A stretch of DNA of 59,410 nucleotides, taken from assembly GCF_918814755.1 (NCBI RefSeq), contig NZ_CAKKNT010000010.1:1-59410 (forward strand), given 5' to 3'. A program made the translations under genes and the position numbers. Source of the stretch: Periweissella ghanensis (lineage in GTDB: Bacteria > Bacillota > Bacilli > Lactobacillales > Lactobacillaceae). Below the pieces are notes generated by a model. The model was not told the origin of the DNA, did not search any database, and worked only from the letters and a program-made list of their open reading frames with translations. This document shows, in pieces, positions 17,641-27,618 of this stretch. How positions within the stretch are numbered: position 1 is the first letter of the stretch; each line of letters opens with the position of its first letter.

Positions 17641-20600
17641 TTAAAGGGCCATCAAACTCAAAGCTTGATCTTCTAACACATCTAGGAAGGCAGCAACTGT
17701 GTCAAGTGAAGTAAATAATGGAACCGCATTTTCAATCGCTGCTTCACGAATTTCAGCCCCGTCATTAGTTGTCCGACGGCTGTTATCCATTGTGTTTACA
17801 ACAATTTGGAGTTTGCGATCTTTTAAAGCTGAAACAGCGTTGTTGTCTGATTCGGCCAATTTACCCATCACATGAGTTTTAACACCACCATCTTCAAAGA
17901 CGTTAGCAGTATTTTGAGTTGCGTAGATTTGGAAACCAAGCGCACGGAAGCGTTTTGCTAAGCCCATGGCTTCTGGTTTGTCCGCATCGGCAACTGTAAA
18001 CATAATATTACCATGTTTTGGCACTGAAACATTAGCTGCCAAGAAGGCTTTATATAAAGCTTTAGGGAAGGTAACATCAGAACCCATAACTTCTCCAGTT
18101 GATTTCATTTCAGGTCCTAAAGTACTATCAACCATTGGTAATTTATTGAAACTAAAGATTGGGGCTTTAACGTGCACACCCACACTTTCTTTGTACAAGC
18201 CCGTTTCAAAACCAAGATCAGCCAATTTAGTTCCTAACATAATCTTAGAAGCAATTTGGGCCATTGGAATCTTCGTAACCTTAGACATAAATGGTACTGT
18301 CCGTGATGCTCGTGGGTTTACTTCGATAACGTAGGCAACATCATCATGGATAACAAACTGAATGTTCATCAATCCAAATGTTTGTAATTCTTTCGCTAAA
18401 GCAATTGAAGCTTTGATAATTTGATCTTTAACGTTGGCTGACATTGTTTGTGGTGGGTAAACCCCCATTGAGTCCCCTGAGTGCACCCCAGCCCGTTCAA
18501 TGTGTTCTAAGATTCCAGGAATAACCACAGTTTCACCATCACTGATAACATCAACTTCAGCTTCTGAACCAACCAAGTATGAGTCAATCAAGACCGGGTG
18601 TTCATTAGATACTTGCACAGCTCGTTGCATGTAATCACGTAAATCATCATCTGAAGCGACAATTTCCATGGCCCGACCACCAAGCACGTATGAAGGCCGA
18701 ACTAACACTGGGTAACCAATCTTTTGGGCCACTTCAACGGCTTGTTCAACCGTTGTTGCCGTCGCACCAACTGGTTGTGGTAAAGCTAGCTTTTTAATAA
18801 CTTGGTCAAATAATTCCCGGTCTTCCGCACGGTCAAGCGCTTCAACACTGGTACCTAAAACTTTAACGCCGTTTTCAACTAATGGCTTGGCTAAGTTAAT
18901 CGCGGTTTGACCACCAAATTGAACCACAACCCCAATTGGTTGTTCCAAATCAATCACATTCAAGACATCTTCAATCGTCAAAGGTTCAAAGTAAAGCTTA
19001 TCTGAAATTGAGAAGTCGGTTGACACTGTTTCAGGGTTTGAATTCATGATGATGGCTTCATAACCAGCTTCTTGAATTGCCCGTACTGAGTGTACCGTGG
19101 CATAGTCAAATTCCACCCCTTGACCGATCCGGATTGGACCTGAACCAAGGACAAGGACTGATGGTTTGTCATTAACAATCACATCATTTTGTTGTTCGTA
19201 AGTACCGTAGTAGTATGGTGTTTTTGACTTGAATTCAGCAGCCACCGTATCAACCATCTTGTAGACTGGTTGCACGTTTTCAGCCTTACGAAGGGCCCGC
19301 ACTTCACTCGCTGTTTTGTTCCAGAAACCAGCGATGGCTTCATCACTGAAACCGTTCTTTTTAGCTAAAGTTAAGGCCGCAATTGATTGGTCGTTAACTA
19401 AAAGAGCTTCGATTTCAACGATGTGAAGTAACTTATCTAAGAACCAAATATCAATTTTAGTGATATCGTGAATTTCTTCAATCGTTACCCCCCGACGAAT
19501 AAGTTCAAAGAGCATGAACAAACGATCGTCACGGGCTGGTACAAGTGCATCTTTAAGTTCTTGGTCAGAAAGATCAGCGTATTTTAATTCGTTACCGTGG
19601 ATAACACCAATTTCAAGTGAACGTACGGCTTTAAGTAACGCTTCTTCCATGTTACGACCAATCGCCATAACTTCCCCGGTCGCCTTCATTTGGGTACCAA
19701 GTGAACGATCAGCAGCTGTAAACTTATCAAATGGCCAACGTGGAATCTTAGCAACCACATAATCAAGGGCTGGTTCAAATTCAGCTAATGTTGTTCCCGT
19801 AACCGGGTTAATGATTTCATCTAAGTTTAAACCAACGGCAATTTTAGCCGCCATCTTAGCAATTGGGTAACCAGTTGCTTTAGAAGCTAAGGCTGATGAA
19901 CGTGAAACCCGTGGGTTAACTTCAATAATGTAGTATTGCATGCTGAGGGGATCTAACGCCATTTGGATGTTAACCCCACCTTCAATCTTCAAGGCCCGAA
20001 TAATCTTTAAGGCCACATCCCGCATCATTTGGTATTCACGGTCAGAAAGTGTTTGGACTGGTGACACAACAATTGAGTCCCCAGTGTGGACCCCAACGGG
20101 ATCAAAGTTTTCCATTGATGCTACGATTAACGCATTATCAACGGCATCACGCATAACTTCAAATTCAATTTCTTTATAACCCGCAATTGATTTTTCAATC
20201 AACACTTGGGTAACTGGTGATAATTCCAAACCATTGGCAGCTGTTTCAGCTAATTCTTTTTCGTTGTTGGCAAATCCACCCCCGAAACCACCTAATGTGT
20301 AGGCTGGGCGAACAACCACTGGGTAACCAATTTCATTGGCAAAATCAAGTGCTTCTTGAGTTGTCACCGCAATTGTTGATTCAGGAACAGGTTCGTTCAA
20401 ACGTTCCATCAACATTTTAAATTCTTCACGGTCTTCGGCTTCTTCGATAGCTTCAAGCTTCGTACCAAGTAATTCAACGTTAAATTCGTCTAAAATACCT
20501 GATTCAGATAATTGCTTGGCCATGTTCAAACCAGTTTGACCACCAAGCGTTGGTAAGATGGCTTCTGGCAATTCTTGACGAATAATTTTTGAAACGAAGT

Positions 20601-20814
20601 CTAACGTAATTGGTTCGATGAACACCTTATCAGCAATTTCAACGTCGGTCATAATTGTTGCAGGGTTAGAGTTAATTAGAATAACTTCGTAACCTTCTTC
20701 TTTAAGTGAGATACATGCTTGCGCACCTGAGTAATCAAACTCAGCGGCTTGACCAATCACAATTGGACCAGAACCGATAACTAAAATTTTCTTGATGTCA
20801 GTACGTTTTGGCAT
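17641..20814 (-). CDS. carB: Carbamoyl-phosphate synthase large subunit
   Basis: Makes carbamoyl phosphate from ammonia supplied by CarA, bicarbonate and two ATP. The 1057 residues hold two homologous ATP-grasp halves, each opening with a related start ([20 protein letters not shown] and [19 protein letters not shown]) and carrying VRPAYTLGG / [11 protein letters not shown]-terminal allosteric domain begins near residue 930 ([15 protein letters not shown]). The ATG overlaps the carA stop by one base, ensuring paired synthesis. Operon context makes this the pyrimidine-linked enzyme; an arginine-linked copy elsewhere cannot be excluded. Confidence 0.97.
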   Translation of the reverse strand: MPKRTDIKKILVIGSGPIVIGQAAEFDYSGAQACISLKEEGYEVILINSNPATIMTDVEIADKVFIEPITLDFVSKIIRQELPEAILPTLGGQTGLNMAKQLSESGILDEFNVELLGTKLEAIEEAEDREEFKMLMERLNEPVPESTIAVTTQEALDFANEIGYPVVVRPAYTLGGFGGGFANNEKELAETAANGLELSPVTQVLIEKSIAGYKEIEFEVMRDAVDNALIVASMENFDPVGVHTGDSIVVSPVQTLSDREYQMMRDVALKIIRALKIEGGVNIQMALDPLSMQYYIIEVNPRVSRSSALASKATGYPIAKMAAKIAVGLNLDEIINPVTGTTLAEFEPALDYVVAKIPRWPFDKFTAADRSLGTQMKATGEVMAIGRNMEEALLKAVRSLEIGVIHGNELKYADLSDQELKDALVPARDDRLFMLFELIRRGVTIEEIHDITKIDIWFLDKLLHIVEIEALLVNDQSIAALTLAKKNGFSDEAIAGFWNKTASEVRALRKAENVQPVYKMVDTVAAEFKSKTPYYYGTYEQQNDVIVNDKPSVLVLGSGPIRIGQGVEFDYATVHSVRAIQEAGYEAIIMNSNPETVSTDFSISDKLYFEPLTIEDVLNVIDLEQPIGVVVQFGGQTAINLAKPLVENGVKVLGTSVEALDRAEDRELFDQVIKKLALPQPVGATATTVEQAVEVAQKIGYPVLVRPSYVLGGRAMEIVASDDDLRDYMQRAVQVSNEHPVLIDSYLVGSEAEVDVISDGETVVIPGILEHIERAGVHSGDSMGVYPPQTMSANVKDQIIKASIALAKELQTFGLMNIQFVIHDDVAYVIEVNPRASRTVPFMSKVTKIPMAQIASKIMLGTKLADLGFETGLYKESVGVHVKAPIFSFNKLPMVDSTLGPEMKSTGEVMGSDVTFPKALYKAFLAANVSVPKHGNIMFTVADADKPEAMGLAKRFRALGFQIYATQNTANVFEDGGVKTHVMGKLAESDNNAVSALKDRKLQIVVNTMDNSRRTTNDGAEIREAAIENAVPLFTSLDTVAAFLDVLEDQALSLMAL

Positions 20815-21893
20815 TATTTATCTCCCTTGTTGGCTTCTTTAATCATAGTAATAAAATCGTCAAAGATGTATTCAGCATCGTGTGGACCAGGCGCTGCATC
20901 TGGGTGGAATTGGACTGAGAAGGCTGGGCGGCTCTTCAAACGAACCCCTTCAACCGTTTTGTCATTTACTTCAACGTGCGTTACTTCTAAATCAGTACCG
21001 ACAAGTGAATCGGCATCAACGGCGTAACCGTGGTTTTGTGATGTAAAATCAGCGTGGTCTTTACGTAAGTCACGAACCGCGTGGTTAAAGCCACGGTGAC
21101 CAAATTTCATTTTATAAGTCGTTGCGCCATTAGCTAATGAGAACAATTGGTGGCCTAAGCAAATTCCCATTAAAGGTAATTGAGCTTGTAAGGCTTGGAT
21201 CATTGGAAGCGCGTACGCCGCATCTTTAGGATCTCCAGGACCGTTTGAAAGTAAGATTCCATCTGGGTTAGCTGCTAACACAGTTTCAGCATCGACTGTG
21301 GCTGGGAAAACTGTTACGTTTACGCCACGCTTAGCAAGGGCGCGTAAGATTGAATTTTTAATCCCAAAGTCAATCACAGCAATCCCAATACCATCAGTTG
21401 GCGCTTGATAAATCGTTTTAGTTGACACATCTGCCACTTGTGTTGAAGCAAGTTCCATTGCAAAAGCAGCTTTCACTACTGCTTCATCTAGTGAATCAAC
21501 AATCACGGCCTCCATCGCACCTGAATCACGAATTTCTTTTGTCAAAGCACGGGTATCGATTCCTGTAATCCCTGGTAAATCTTTTTTCTCAGCAAATTCA
21601 GCTAGGCTCATTTGTGAACGGAAGTTACTTGGACGGCGAGCAATTTCGTGAGTAATAATCGCATCAGCCGTTGGTGTTAAGCTTTCAAAATCATCCTTGT
21701 TAATCCCATAATTCCCAATCATTGGGTAAGTAAACGTAATCATTTGACCAAGATAACTGGCATCTGTCATTGTTTCTTGGTAACCGGTCATCCCGGTACT
21801 AAAAACAATTTCACCGTGTACTGTTTTTGGTGAACCAAAACCTTCACCCGGGTAAACTGAACCATTTTCTAATACTAAATATCGTAATCCCAT
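20814..21893 (-). CDS. carA: Carbamoyl-phosphate synthase small subunit (glutaminase)
   Basis: Hydrolyses glutamine and passes ammonia to CarB. The 359 residues have the CarA N-terminal domain ([16 protein letters not shown]) and a class I glutamine amidotransferase domain with nucleophile MGICLGHQL and the His-Glu end [13 protein letters not shown] longer frame begins at an ATG at 21929 but would overlap pyrC; AGGAGAG before ATG 21893 marks the real start. The stop overlaps the carB start. Confidence 0.96.
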   Translation of the reverse strand: MGLRYLVLENGSVYPGEGFGSPKTVHGEIVFSTGMTGYQETMTDASYLGQMITFTYPMIGNYGINKDDFESLTPTADAIITHEIARRPSNFRSQMSLAEFAEKKDLPGITGIDTRALTKEIRDSGAMEAVIVDSLDEAVVKAAFAMELASTQVADVSTKTIYQAPTDGIGIAVIDFGIKNSILRALAKRGVNVTVFPATVDAETVLAANPDGILLSNGPGDPKDAAYALPMIQALQAQLPLMGICLGHQLFSLANGATTYKMKFGHRGFNHAVRDLRKDHADFTSQNHGYAVDADSLVGTDLEVTHVEVNDKTVEGVRLKSRPAFSVQFHPDAAPGPHDAEYIFDDFITMIKEANKGDK

Positions 21894-21903
21894 ATCTTCT
21901 CTC

Positions 21904-23160
21904 CTATTTGCTGTATACCATTTGTCCATCTACAAAGGTTGCTAATACTTGTCCGAATACTTTTTCACCAAGAAATGGTGAGTTGGTACCTTTTGAAATA
22001 AAATCAGCTGCTTTAATTTCATATTCTTCATCAAAATCGACGATTGTTAAATCAGCAGCTGTCCCGACTGCTAATTTACCAGCCGCTAAGTTAAATGCTT
22101 GGGCCGGTTTAACCGCCATCCAATCAAGTAACGTTGCTAAGTTTACTAAGCCACTCTTCACAAAGTGGGTGTACATTAATGCTAGTGATGTTTCGATGCC
22201 GACAATTCCAAACGCGGCCGTCTTCATTGAACCACTTTTTTCTTCAACACTGTGTGGTGCATGGTCAGTTGCGACCATGTCAATTGTGCCATCCATCAAA
22301 CCGGCAATACATGCTAAGCGATCAGCCGTTGCCCGCAATGGGGGATTCATTTTCATAAATGGGTTATCAAATTCAACCATCGTTTCATCTAATAAGACGT
22401 GGTGTGGTGATACTTCTGCCGTTACATGCAAGCCTTCACGCTTAGCTTGGCGCACCATTTCAACAGATTCTTTTGTTGAAATATGAGCGACATGATAATG
22501 CACCCCCGTTTGTTTAACCATGACTAAATCACGCGCTAATTGCGTTGATTCGCTTAAGCTTTCCATCCCAGGTAAGCCAAGACGGTCAGCAACTGCCCCG
22601 GCGTTCATTGCCCCACCGTTTACTAGACTGTCATCTTCAATGTGAGCAACAATTGGCAAATTCAAGTTTTTAGCTTGGCACATTGCTTGGAGCATCGTCA
22701 TCGATGTTTGCACCCCATGACCATCGTTGGTAAAGCCGGCTGGTTGGTGGTGCGCAATTTCAGCCATATTTGTAACATGATCATCAATTAGACCACCTGA
22801 GATTGGGGCAAACTGATATGTTTTAATTACTGAATTTTCCGCATTCCGCTTAATTTGTTCCGCAAACTTATCTGCTGTATCTGGAACTGGATTTAAGTTA
22901 GGCATGGCAATTACGGTTGTAAAACCACCATGGGCCGAAGCTTTACTACCAGAAGCAATCGTTTCTTTATATTCAAATCCTGGTTCCCGGAAATGGACGT
23001 GTACGTCAACGAGACCTGGTAAAACATCTTTACCTTGGGCATCAAACACTTCACTAGTTGGTGCTTGAATGTCGGCTGCAATTGCTACGACGCGGCCATC
23101 TTCAATCAAGATGTCTTGGATTTGGCCATTGATGCGACCATTTTTAATTAAGCGTTGCAT
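21904..23160 (-). CDS. pyrC: Dihydroorotase
   Basis: Zinc amidohydrolase closing carbamoyl-aspartate to dihydroorotate. The 418 residues show metal ligands in DVHVHFREPG, the carbamate-lysine region, VAHIEDDSL, HYHVAHISTKE and ATDHAPHSVEEK. This is the longer type I-like form usual in Firmicutes. It starts one base after the pyrB stop with a GAGGAA site. A 219-codon antisense frame over its 3' half has no support as a gene. Confidence 0.96.
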   Translation of the reverse strand: MQRLIKNGRINGQIQDILIEDGRVVAIAADIQAPTSEVFDAQGKDVLPGLVDVHVHFREPGFEYKETIASGSKASAHGGFTTVIAMPNLNPVPDTADKFAEQIKRNAENSVIKTYQFAPISGGLIDDHVTNMAEIAHHQPAGFTNDGHGVQTSMTMLQAMCQAKNLNLPIVAHIEDDSLVNGGAMNAGAVADRLGLPGMESLSESTQLARDLVMVKQTGVHYHVAHISTKESVEMVRQAKREGLHVTAEVSPHHVLLDETMVEFDNPFMKMNPPLRATADRLACIAGLMDGTIDMVATDHAPHSVEEKSGSMKTAAFGIVGIETSLALMYTHFVKSGLVNLATLLDWMAVKPAQAFNLAAGKLAVGTAADLTIVDFDEEYEIKAADFISKGTNSPFLGEKVFGQVLATFVDGQMVYSK

Positions 23161-23161
23161 G

Positions 23162-24085
23162 TTATTCCTCCACTAAACCTTTACTTGTTAACACCGCATT
23201 TAAAATTGCCATGCGGGCAAAAACACCATTGTGCATTTGCGTGAAAATTTTTGATTTTGGTGCTTCAACTAATTCTGATGAAATTTCAACATCACGATTA
23301 ACCGGTGCTGGATGCATAATAATGGCATTGTCTTTAAGCACATCGTAGCGTGCTTTGTTTAAGCCATATTGTTGGTGGTATTCCACCGCCGTAAAGGCAT
23401 TTAAATCATCTTTTTGTAACCGTTCTGTTTGCACCCGTAATAACATTACTACATCTAATTTGGGCAATAATTCGTCAACTTCAACATACGTACCAAAAGC
23501 GGCAAAATCTTCATTGAACCATTCTTTAGGCCCACTGAAGAGAACATTGGCTCCCAAACGGTTTAAAATTTCAGCATTTGAGCGGGCCACCCGTGAATGT
23601 GCGATATCTCCGATAATCCCAACATTTAAACCGGCAAAAGTTTTAAATTGATCATGGATTGTCATTAAATCAAGTAAGCTTTGTGATGGGTGTTGACCAC
23701 TCCCATCACCAGCGTTTACAAGGCCCAATTCAATGTTGGTATCTTCAACCATGGGACCATACCAGTTGTTTAACCGGTGGCGGATAACCACAAAGTCAAC
23801 GCCAATTGCTTGCAAAGTTTTTAATGTATCCCCTAATGACTCACCTTTCGTAACTGAACTTGTTGATGGGTTAATATCAATTAACTTAACGCCTAAACGT
23901 TGTTCTGCCATTTGAAATGAGCTGTGTGTCCGTGTACTGTTTTCAAAAAATAAGTTGGCTGTAAATACAGGACGTTTTAACGTTACTTGCTTACCATCGC
24001 GGAAGGCATAAGCGCTTGTAAGTAATTCGTGTAACTCACTATCTGATAAATCATTAATATTTAAAAAATTTGCGAATTGTACCAT
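23162..24085 (-). CDS. pyrB: Aspartate carbamoyltransferase catalytic subunit
   Basis: Condenses carbamoyl phosphate with aspartate. The 307 residues include the carbamoyl-phosphate site FFENSTRTHSSFQ near 48-60, HPSQSLLDLMTIHD and the aspartate-side MHPAPVNRDVEI. No regulatory subunit PyrI is present, as in other Firmicutes. It is the first gene of the pyr operon, with an AAAGGAAA binding site 15 bases after the second attenuator hairpin. Confidence 0.96.
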   Translation of the reverse strand: MVQFANFLNINDLSDSELHELLTSAYAFRDGKQVTLKRPVFTANLFFENSTRTHSSFQMAEQRLGVKLIDINPSTSSVTKGESLGDTLKTLQAIGVDFVVIRHRLNNWYGPMVEDTNIELGLVNAGDGSGQHPSQSLLDLMTIHDQFKTFAGLNVGIIGDIAHSRVARSNAEILNRLGANVLFSGPKEWFNEDFAAFGTYVEVDELLPKLDVVMLLRVQTERLQKDDLNAFTAVEYHQQYGLNKARYDVLKDNAIIMHPAPVNRDVEISSELVEAPKSKIFTQMHNGVFARMAILNAVLTSKGLVEE

Positions 24086-24100
24086 GTCGGTTTCCTTTCA

Positions 24101-24134
24101 AAAAAAACTGCCTTCTCCAAAGAGAGGGCAGTTT
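24101..24134 (-). terminator. pyr attenuator terminator 2
   Basis: Minus-strand AAACTGCC and GGCAGTTTTTTT pair around CTCTCTTTGGAGAA. It ends 15 bases ahead of the pyrB start, so it controls entry into pyrB. Confidence 0.88.
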
Positions 24135-24230
24135 CCGATTGTTGTCATCGTAACGATTAATTGCCTGATTGTGCTCTCTCTGGAGTTTCTTAAATAGACG
24201 TTATGAAATTTTATTGGGTGCTGTAAATAC

Positions 24231-24263
24231 AAAAAAACTCTTTGGAATATCCAAAGAGTTTTT
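24231..24263 (-). terminator. pyr attenuator terminator 1
   Basis: Minus-strand AAAAACTCTTTGGA and TCCAAAGAGTTTTTTT form a tight hairpin, followed by the second attenuator module instead of by a gene. Confidence 0.9.
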
Positions 24264-24361
24264 AGGTTAGCTTAAATAAAGTGGCAGTATCCCTACTGCT
24301 ATTTTGAACTTACCTTAGTGACTCTCTGGTCGACCTTTAAAGGACATTTACATTAGAAATT

Positions 24362-24390
24362 ATTATAGCAGAATTATTTTTAAGATGCAA
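24362..24390 (-). promoter_or_regulatory. Promoter of the pyr operon
   Basis: TTGCAT (24385-24390) and a perfect TATAAT (24362-24367) are separated by 17 bases. Transcription would start near 24355, about 270 bases upstream of pyrB and just ahead of the first PyrR motif. Confidence 0.75.
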
Positions 24391-24423
24391 CGACCTTTTT
24401 GTTAATTTTATTTATTATGCATA

Positions 24424-24467
24424 CATAAAAAGCAAGAAGCCCCTATTGTCTAGCAGGTTTCTTGCTT
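24424..24467 (-). terminator. Terminator after the 24478-24981 gene
   Basis: AGCAAGAAaCC and GGcTTCTTGCT pair on the minus strand with a TTTTTATG tail. It lies 11 bases past the stop codon and separates this gene from the pyr promoter. Confidence 0.85.
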
Positions 24468-24477
24468 ATATTGTCAA

Positions 24478-24981
24478 TTATTCAGTTGGTTCAATAACGG
24501 TTTCTTCTTCAACCGGTGCAAGCAAGCTTTCCCAGCCGCCCGCTTTAATTAACGCTACTTGATCAGTAAAGAATGCTGTAATCCGCTTTTGAACACTCGC
24601 TGGATCATCCAAATAATCTGCCACTGAAGCGGCTTTTTGGATAAACAAGCTTGATTGAGAAACCATTGGGTGTTCAATAATCATGTAGATGTTAACTGGA
24701 TACAACGTTTCTTCATCAATTAATTTGGTCAACGCATTTACATACCGCACTGGTAAGTTAATGGCGGACGTTTCTAAACTAAACGTTAATGGTTCACCTT
24801 CAACTAATTCTGTCACCGCAATCGCTACCCGGCTTACCTTTTGGTGCGCAATATTTTGATCTAAATCGGCAAAGGCCGCTGTAAAATCAAGTTCGTTGAG
24901 ATTAACAAGACTTTCATTTACTTCCAGTACTTGTTGGTCTTTGACAACTTCTAAAAATTCACTACCTAAAATTTCCATCAT
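24478..24981 (-). CDS. Hypothetical acidic protein
   Basis: I do not recognise the family. The 167 residues are acidic, soluble-looking, without signal peptide or membrane segments. The alternating hydrophobic pattern (VSRVAIAVTELVEGEPLTFSLE; LYPVNIYMIIEHPM) suggests a beta-rich core followed by a helical C-terminal half (ADYLDDPASVQKRITAFF) and an acidic tail EEETVIEPTE. ATG codons at 24981 and 24978 follow AAAGGA. It lies nine bases downstream of a small membrane protein gene and ends at a terminator, so it closes the lplJ-linked transcript. Confidence 0.6.
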   Translation of the reverse strand: MMEILGSEFLEVVKDQQVLEVNESLVNLNELDFTAAFADLDQNIAHQKVSRVAIAVTELVEGEPLTFSLETSAINLPVRYVNALTKLIDEETLYPVNIYMIIEHPMVSQSSLFIQKAASVADYLDDPASVQKRITAFFTDQVALIKAGGWESLLAPVEEETVIEPTE

Positions 24982-24990
24982 TTAATCCTT

Positions 24991-25371
24991 TTATTTCCGA
25001 AAGTATATCCCAGCACCACGCCGATATTGAACAGCGGCTTTAATCCACAAGCCAAAGGCGATTAGATTAAGTAACACTATCACCCAGCCTATGCCAAGCA
25101 TCACACCATGTAATGCTATTTTACCGATGACTAACTGAACCAGTGCCGTTACAATTGTAATCCCGACAAATAACATTGCTAACGCCATTAAATAAATCGC
25201 CATTGGGTGCTTACGATAAATCAAAGCGGCGGCGATTATCATAATTGCAAAAACGGTTAGTAAAGAATGCCATTCCGGGTGACCCTTAACCGAAAAAATT
25301 AAACTAACGATGGTAAATAAAATAAAGTTTAAAATACCATATCCCACGACTTGTTTTACTTTGCTTACCAT
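24991..25371 (-). CDS. Small integral membrane protein of unknown function
   Basis: The 126 residues contain four hydrophobic segments (about 9-27, 36-50, 56-80 and 90-112), for instance ILNFILFTIVSLIF and VMLGIGWVIVLLNLIAFGLW, ending in a basic YRRGAGIYFRK tail. No catalytic motif or family is recognisable. GAGGTAG precedes the ATG. It lies 18 bases after lplJ and nine before the acidic protein gene, so the three are probably co-transcribed; whether they work together is unknown. Confidence 0.6.
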   Translation of the reverse strand: MVSKVKQVVGYGILNFILFTIVSLIFSVKGHPEWHSLLTVFAIMIIAAALIYRKHPMAIYLMALAMLFVGITIVTALVQLVIGKIALHGVMLGIGWVIVLLNLIAFGLWIKAAVQYRRGAGIYFRK

Positions 25372-25389
25372 ATCTACCTCAAATTTAAA

Positions 25390-26400
25390 TTATGCTAATA
25401 AATCTAAAATTTGGGCGTGATCAATTCCAAGGAAGTAATTTCCTAACTCAACATTAGCAAGAACCTTTGCTAATTCTTCACGGTTATACTTAATACCAAC
25501 AAATTTGGCTTCAAGTTCTGAAACATCACTCGTCCCAAAGAAGTCACCATAAAAAGTAACTTTATCAATAATACCATCTTTTACATCCAAACGGGCATCA
25601 ATTGTCCCTGCCGTGAAATGTTGACGTTTTTGAACGGTAAATGCAGGTGATGTTCCATATACCCAATCCCAGTTGTTATAAACATTTTCATAGATTTCTT
25701 CAATTTTAGCTTCTTCAGCGGCTGAAATTTTAACTTCTTTATCTTTGATATCAGCTAAATCATCAACGGCAAACAAGTGCTTTAATAAAGCATCCCGGAA
25801 ACCTTCAACATCTAAATCTTGATACTGTTCAGCTAAGTAGGGCTTTAAATTCGTAACTCGTGATCGAACTGATTTGATGCCTTTTGAAGCAATCTTATCC
25901 GCGGGTACGTTTAACGCTTTCGTAACCACGTCCAAATCAACATCTAACATCAATGTTCCATGGGCGTAAATTTTAGAACCATGCTTAAACATGGCACTAC
26001 CAGAGAATTTCTTACCATCAACAATCATATCATTTCGACCAGAAACTTCAGCCGTCGTGGCGCCCATTTCATGAAGCGCATTAATAATTGGTGAGACAAA
26101 CGTTTTAAAGTCACCAAATTCAGCATTTTTGGTGTCTAGTACGAAACTAAAACATAAATTACCTAAATCATGGTAAACTGCTCCGCCACCACTTCGGCGG
26201 CGAGTTACAACAATTTTGTTATCATCAATGAATTTTTGGTTAACTTCTTCTTGGGTGTTTTGGTTACGCCCAACAATGATTGAAGGCTTTTCATAGTAAA
26301 AAAGCACCAATGGTTCATCAAATTCACGATTGTACATCAAATATTCTTCAGTCGCTAAATTACGGCGAATATCATCGCTTGGCATTACATAGTAAAACAT
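25390..26400 (-). CDS. lplJ: Lipoate-protein ligase
   Basis: Attaches scavenged lipoate to E2 or GcvH proteins via lipoyl-AMP. The 336 residues show the ligase core motifs RRRSGGGAVYHDLGN near 68-82, the lysine-containing GKKFSGSAMFKHGSK near 132-146 and HGTLMLDVDLDVV, plus a C-terminal accessory domain (about 245-336; VYGTSPAFTVQKRQHF), the LplA/LplJ layout. No lipoylated substrate protein gene is in the window. GGGAG lies ten bases before the ATG. Confidence 0.9.
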   Translation of the reverse strand: MFYYVMPSDDIRRNLATEEYLMYNREFDEPLVLFYYEKPSIIVGRNQNTQEEVNQKFIDDNKIVVTRRRSGGGAVYHDLGNLCFSFVLDTKNAEFGDFKTFVSPIINALHEMGATTAEVSGRNDMIVDGKKFSGSAMFKHGSKIYAHGTLMLDVDLDVVTKALNVPADKIASKGIKSVRSRVTNLKPYLAEQYQDLDVEGFRDALLKHLFAVDDLADIKDKEVKISAAEEAKIEEIYENVYNNWDWVYGTSPAFTVQKRQHFTAGTIDARLDVKDGIIDKVTFYGDFFGTSDVSELEAKFVGIKYNREELAKVLANVELGNYFLGIDHAQILDLLA

Positions 26401-26427
26401 ACTAGTTAATCTCCCGAATAATTTAAT

Positions 26428-26865
26428 TTATTTAACAATAATCACATCGCAAGGTGCTGTACGGGTCACAAAATTAGTTACTGAGCCAACTACGAGACGT
26501 TCAACGGCATTCATCCCCGTAGTTCCCATGACAATCAAACCAGTCTCATGATCGGCCGGAAAGTCTTTGGCAAGGACTTCTTTAGGATTACCAAAACGAA
26601 CGTGAATTTCCACGTCTTTAACACCTGCATCAAGGGCTTGTTGTTGATAAACTTTTAAGCGTTTTTCAACTTCATCAACCATTCGATAAACAACGTCACC
26701 AGAAACTGCCCCACCGTAACCATCCGCAAATTGGTTAATTTCTAACACGTTTAAAATATCTAAGCGCGTATTATTCCGCTTAGCGACTTGAATGGCGGTT
26801 GCTAAAACTTTTTCCGTAATTTTTGATCCGTCAACTGGTGCTAAAATGTTCTTATATTCTTGCAT
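26428..26865 (-). CDS. Universal stress protein (UspA family, ATP-binding type)
   Basis: Cytoplasmic stress-linked nucleotide-binding protein. The 145 residues begin NILAPVDGSK, and the C-terminal part has the nucleotide motif MGTTGMNAVERLVVGSVTNFV, fitting G-x2-G-x9-G-S/T of ATP-binding members. The specific role is unknown. It has its own TATAAT promoter and a GGAG site, and is probably transcribed alone or with lplJ downstream, since only 27 bases separate them. Confidence 0.9.
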   Translation of the reverse strand: MQEYKNILAPVDGSKITEKVLATAIQVAKRNNTRLDILNVLEINQFADGYGGAVSGDVVYRMVDEVEKRLKVYQQQALDAGVKDVEIHVRFGNPKEVLAKDFPADHETGLIVMGTTGMNAVERLVVGSVTNFVTRTAPCDVIIVK

Positions 26866-26901
26866 AGGCTTACACTCCTTAAGTAGTTTGAATCTAGCTC
26901 A

Positions 26902-26930
26902 ATTATACACTTGATTACTTAGAATGTAAG
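26902..26930 (-). promoter_or_regulatory. Promoter of the universal stress protein gene
   Basis: CTTACA (26925-26930) and TATAAT (26902-26907) are separated by 17 bases. A further TATAAT lies nearer the xpt stop codon. The start would be about 30 bases ahead of the gene. Confidence 0.6.
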
Positions 26931-26985
26931 CGATTCCTTTATATAAATCTAATTATTGGGTAACTTTTTACAAATTATACGATAT

Positions 26986-27558
26986 TTAATCAGCGAACTG
27001 AACTTGGTTATCATCAAGGCTAGCAATTTTTACTAATGATTCCACACGGAACCCTTGGGCTTCAATTGTTTGGCGCCCTGGTTGAAAACTTTTCTCAATC
27101 ACAATGCCCACCCCGGCTAAAGTTGCTTGGGCTTGATTTAAAATATCAATTAAGCCTTCAACCGCTTGCCCATTCGCTAAGAAATCATCAATTACTAAGA
27201 CATTTTCACCGGGTTGAATAAAGCGCTTATCAACCATCACATCCGTGTATTGTTGCGTTGTATATGAGAATAACTTGGTAGCATAAATATCAGCTGATAA
27301 CGTCAACGACTTACGTTTACGAGCAAATACTAACGGCACGTGCATCGCTTGGGCCACCATAATGGCTGGGGCAATGCCTGAAGATTCAATCGTTAAAATG
27401 CGATCAATTTTTTGATCAGCAAACCGTTTCGCAAATTCTTGTCCAATCGCTGTCATTAATTCAACATCAATTTGTTGGTTGATAAATGAATCAACCTTTA
27501 AAACATTCTCTGGTAATACGCGGCCGGCTTCAATAATTTTATGTTTCAATGCTTCCAT
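26986..27558 (-). CDS. xpt: Xanthine phosphoribosyltransferase
   Basis: Purine salvage enzyme making XMP from xanthine and PRPP. The 190 residues carry the Xpt N-terminus (MEALKHKIIEAGRVLPENVLKVDSF is family-like over its first 20 residues), ESSGIAPA, and the PRPP loop VLVIDDFLANGQAVEG. TAGGAG precedes the ATG. No purine riboswitch is present; instead a terminator hairpin lies 26 bases upstream, after nusB, leaving no room for an ordinary promoter. Expression may therefore depend on read-through from the asp23-nusB transcript. Confidence 0.94.
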   Translation of the reverse strand: MEALKHKIIEAGRVLPENVLKVDSFINQQIDVELMTAIGQEFAKRFADQKIDRILTIESSGIAPAIMVAQAMHVPLVFARKRKSLTLSADIYATKLFSYTTQQYTDVMVDKRFIQPGENVLVIDDFLANGQAVEGLIDILNQAQATLAGVGIVIEKSFQPGRQTIEAQGFRVESLVKIASLDDNQVQFAD

Positions 27559-27583
27559 GTTTGTTCTCCTAATAATATGTTCT

Positions 27584-27618
27584 AAAAAACGACGGGCAAA
27601 TTTGCGACGTCGTTTTTT
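27584..27618 (-). terminator. Terminator between nusB and xpt
   Basis: AAAAAACGACG and CGTCGTTTTTT form an 11-base perfect stem, 15 bases past the nusB stop and 26 bases before the xpt start. Confidence 0.88.

Larger units (their letters stand above)
24086..24356 (-). promoter_or_regulatory. pyr operon leader with two tandem PyrR-type attenuators
   Basis: This gene-free stretch holds two repeat modules. Module 1 has CCAGAGAG (24322-24329, minus strand) and a terminator at 24231-24263; module 2 has CCAGAGAG (24176-24183) and a terminator at 24101-24134. CCAGAGAG is the core of the PyrR-binding loop. In each module this segment can also pair with the 5' terminator arm (CCAGAGAGT with ACTCTTTGG; CTCCAGAGAGAG with CTCTCTTTGGAG, one G-U), giving a mutually exclusive antiterminator. 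PyrR bound to UMP would therefore favour termination twice. Confidence 0.88.

Noticed and set aside
21827-22486. 219-codon open frame on the plus strand
   Set aside because: It is antisense to pyrC and the start of carA, which are unmistakable genes, and its product shows no motif or ribosome binding site.
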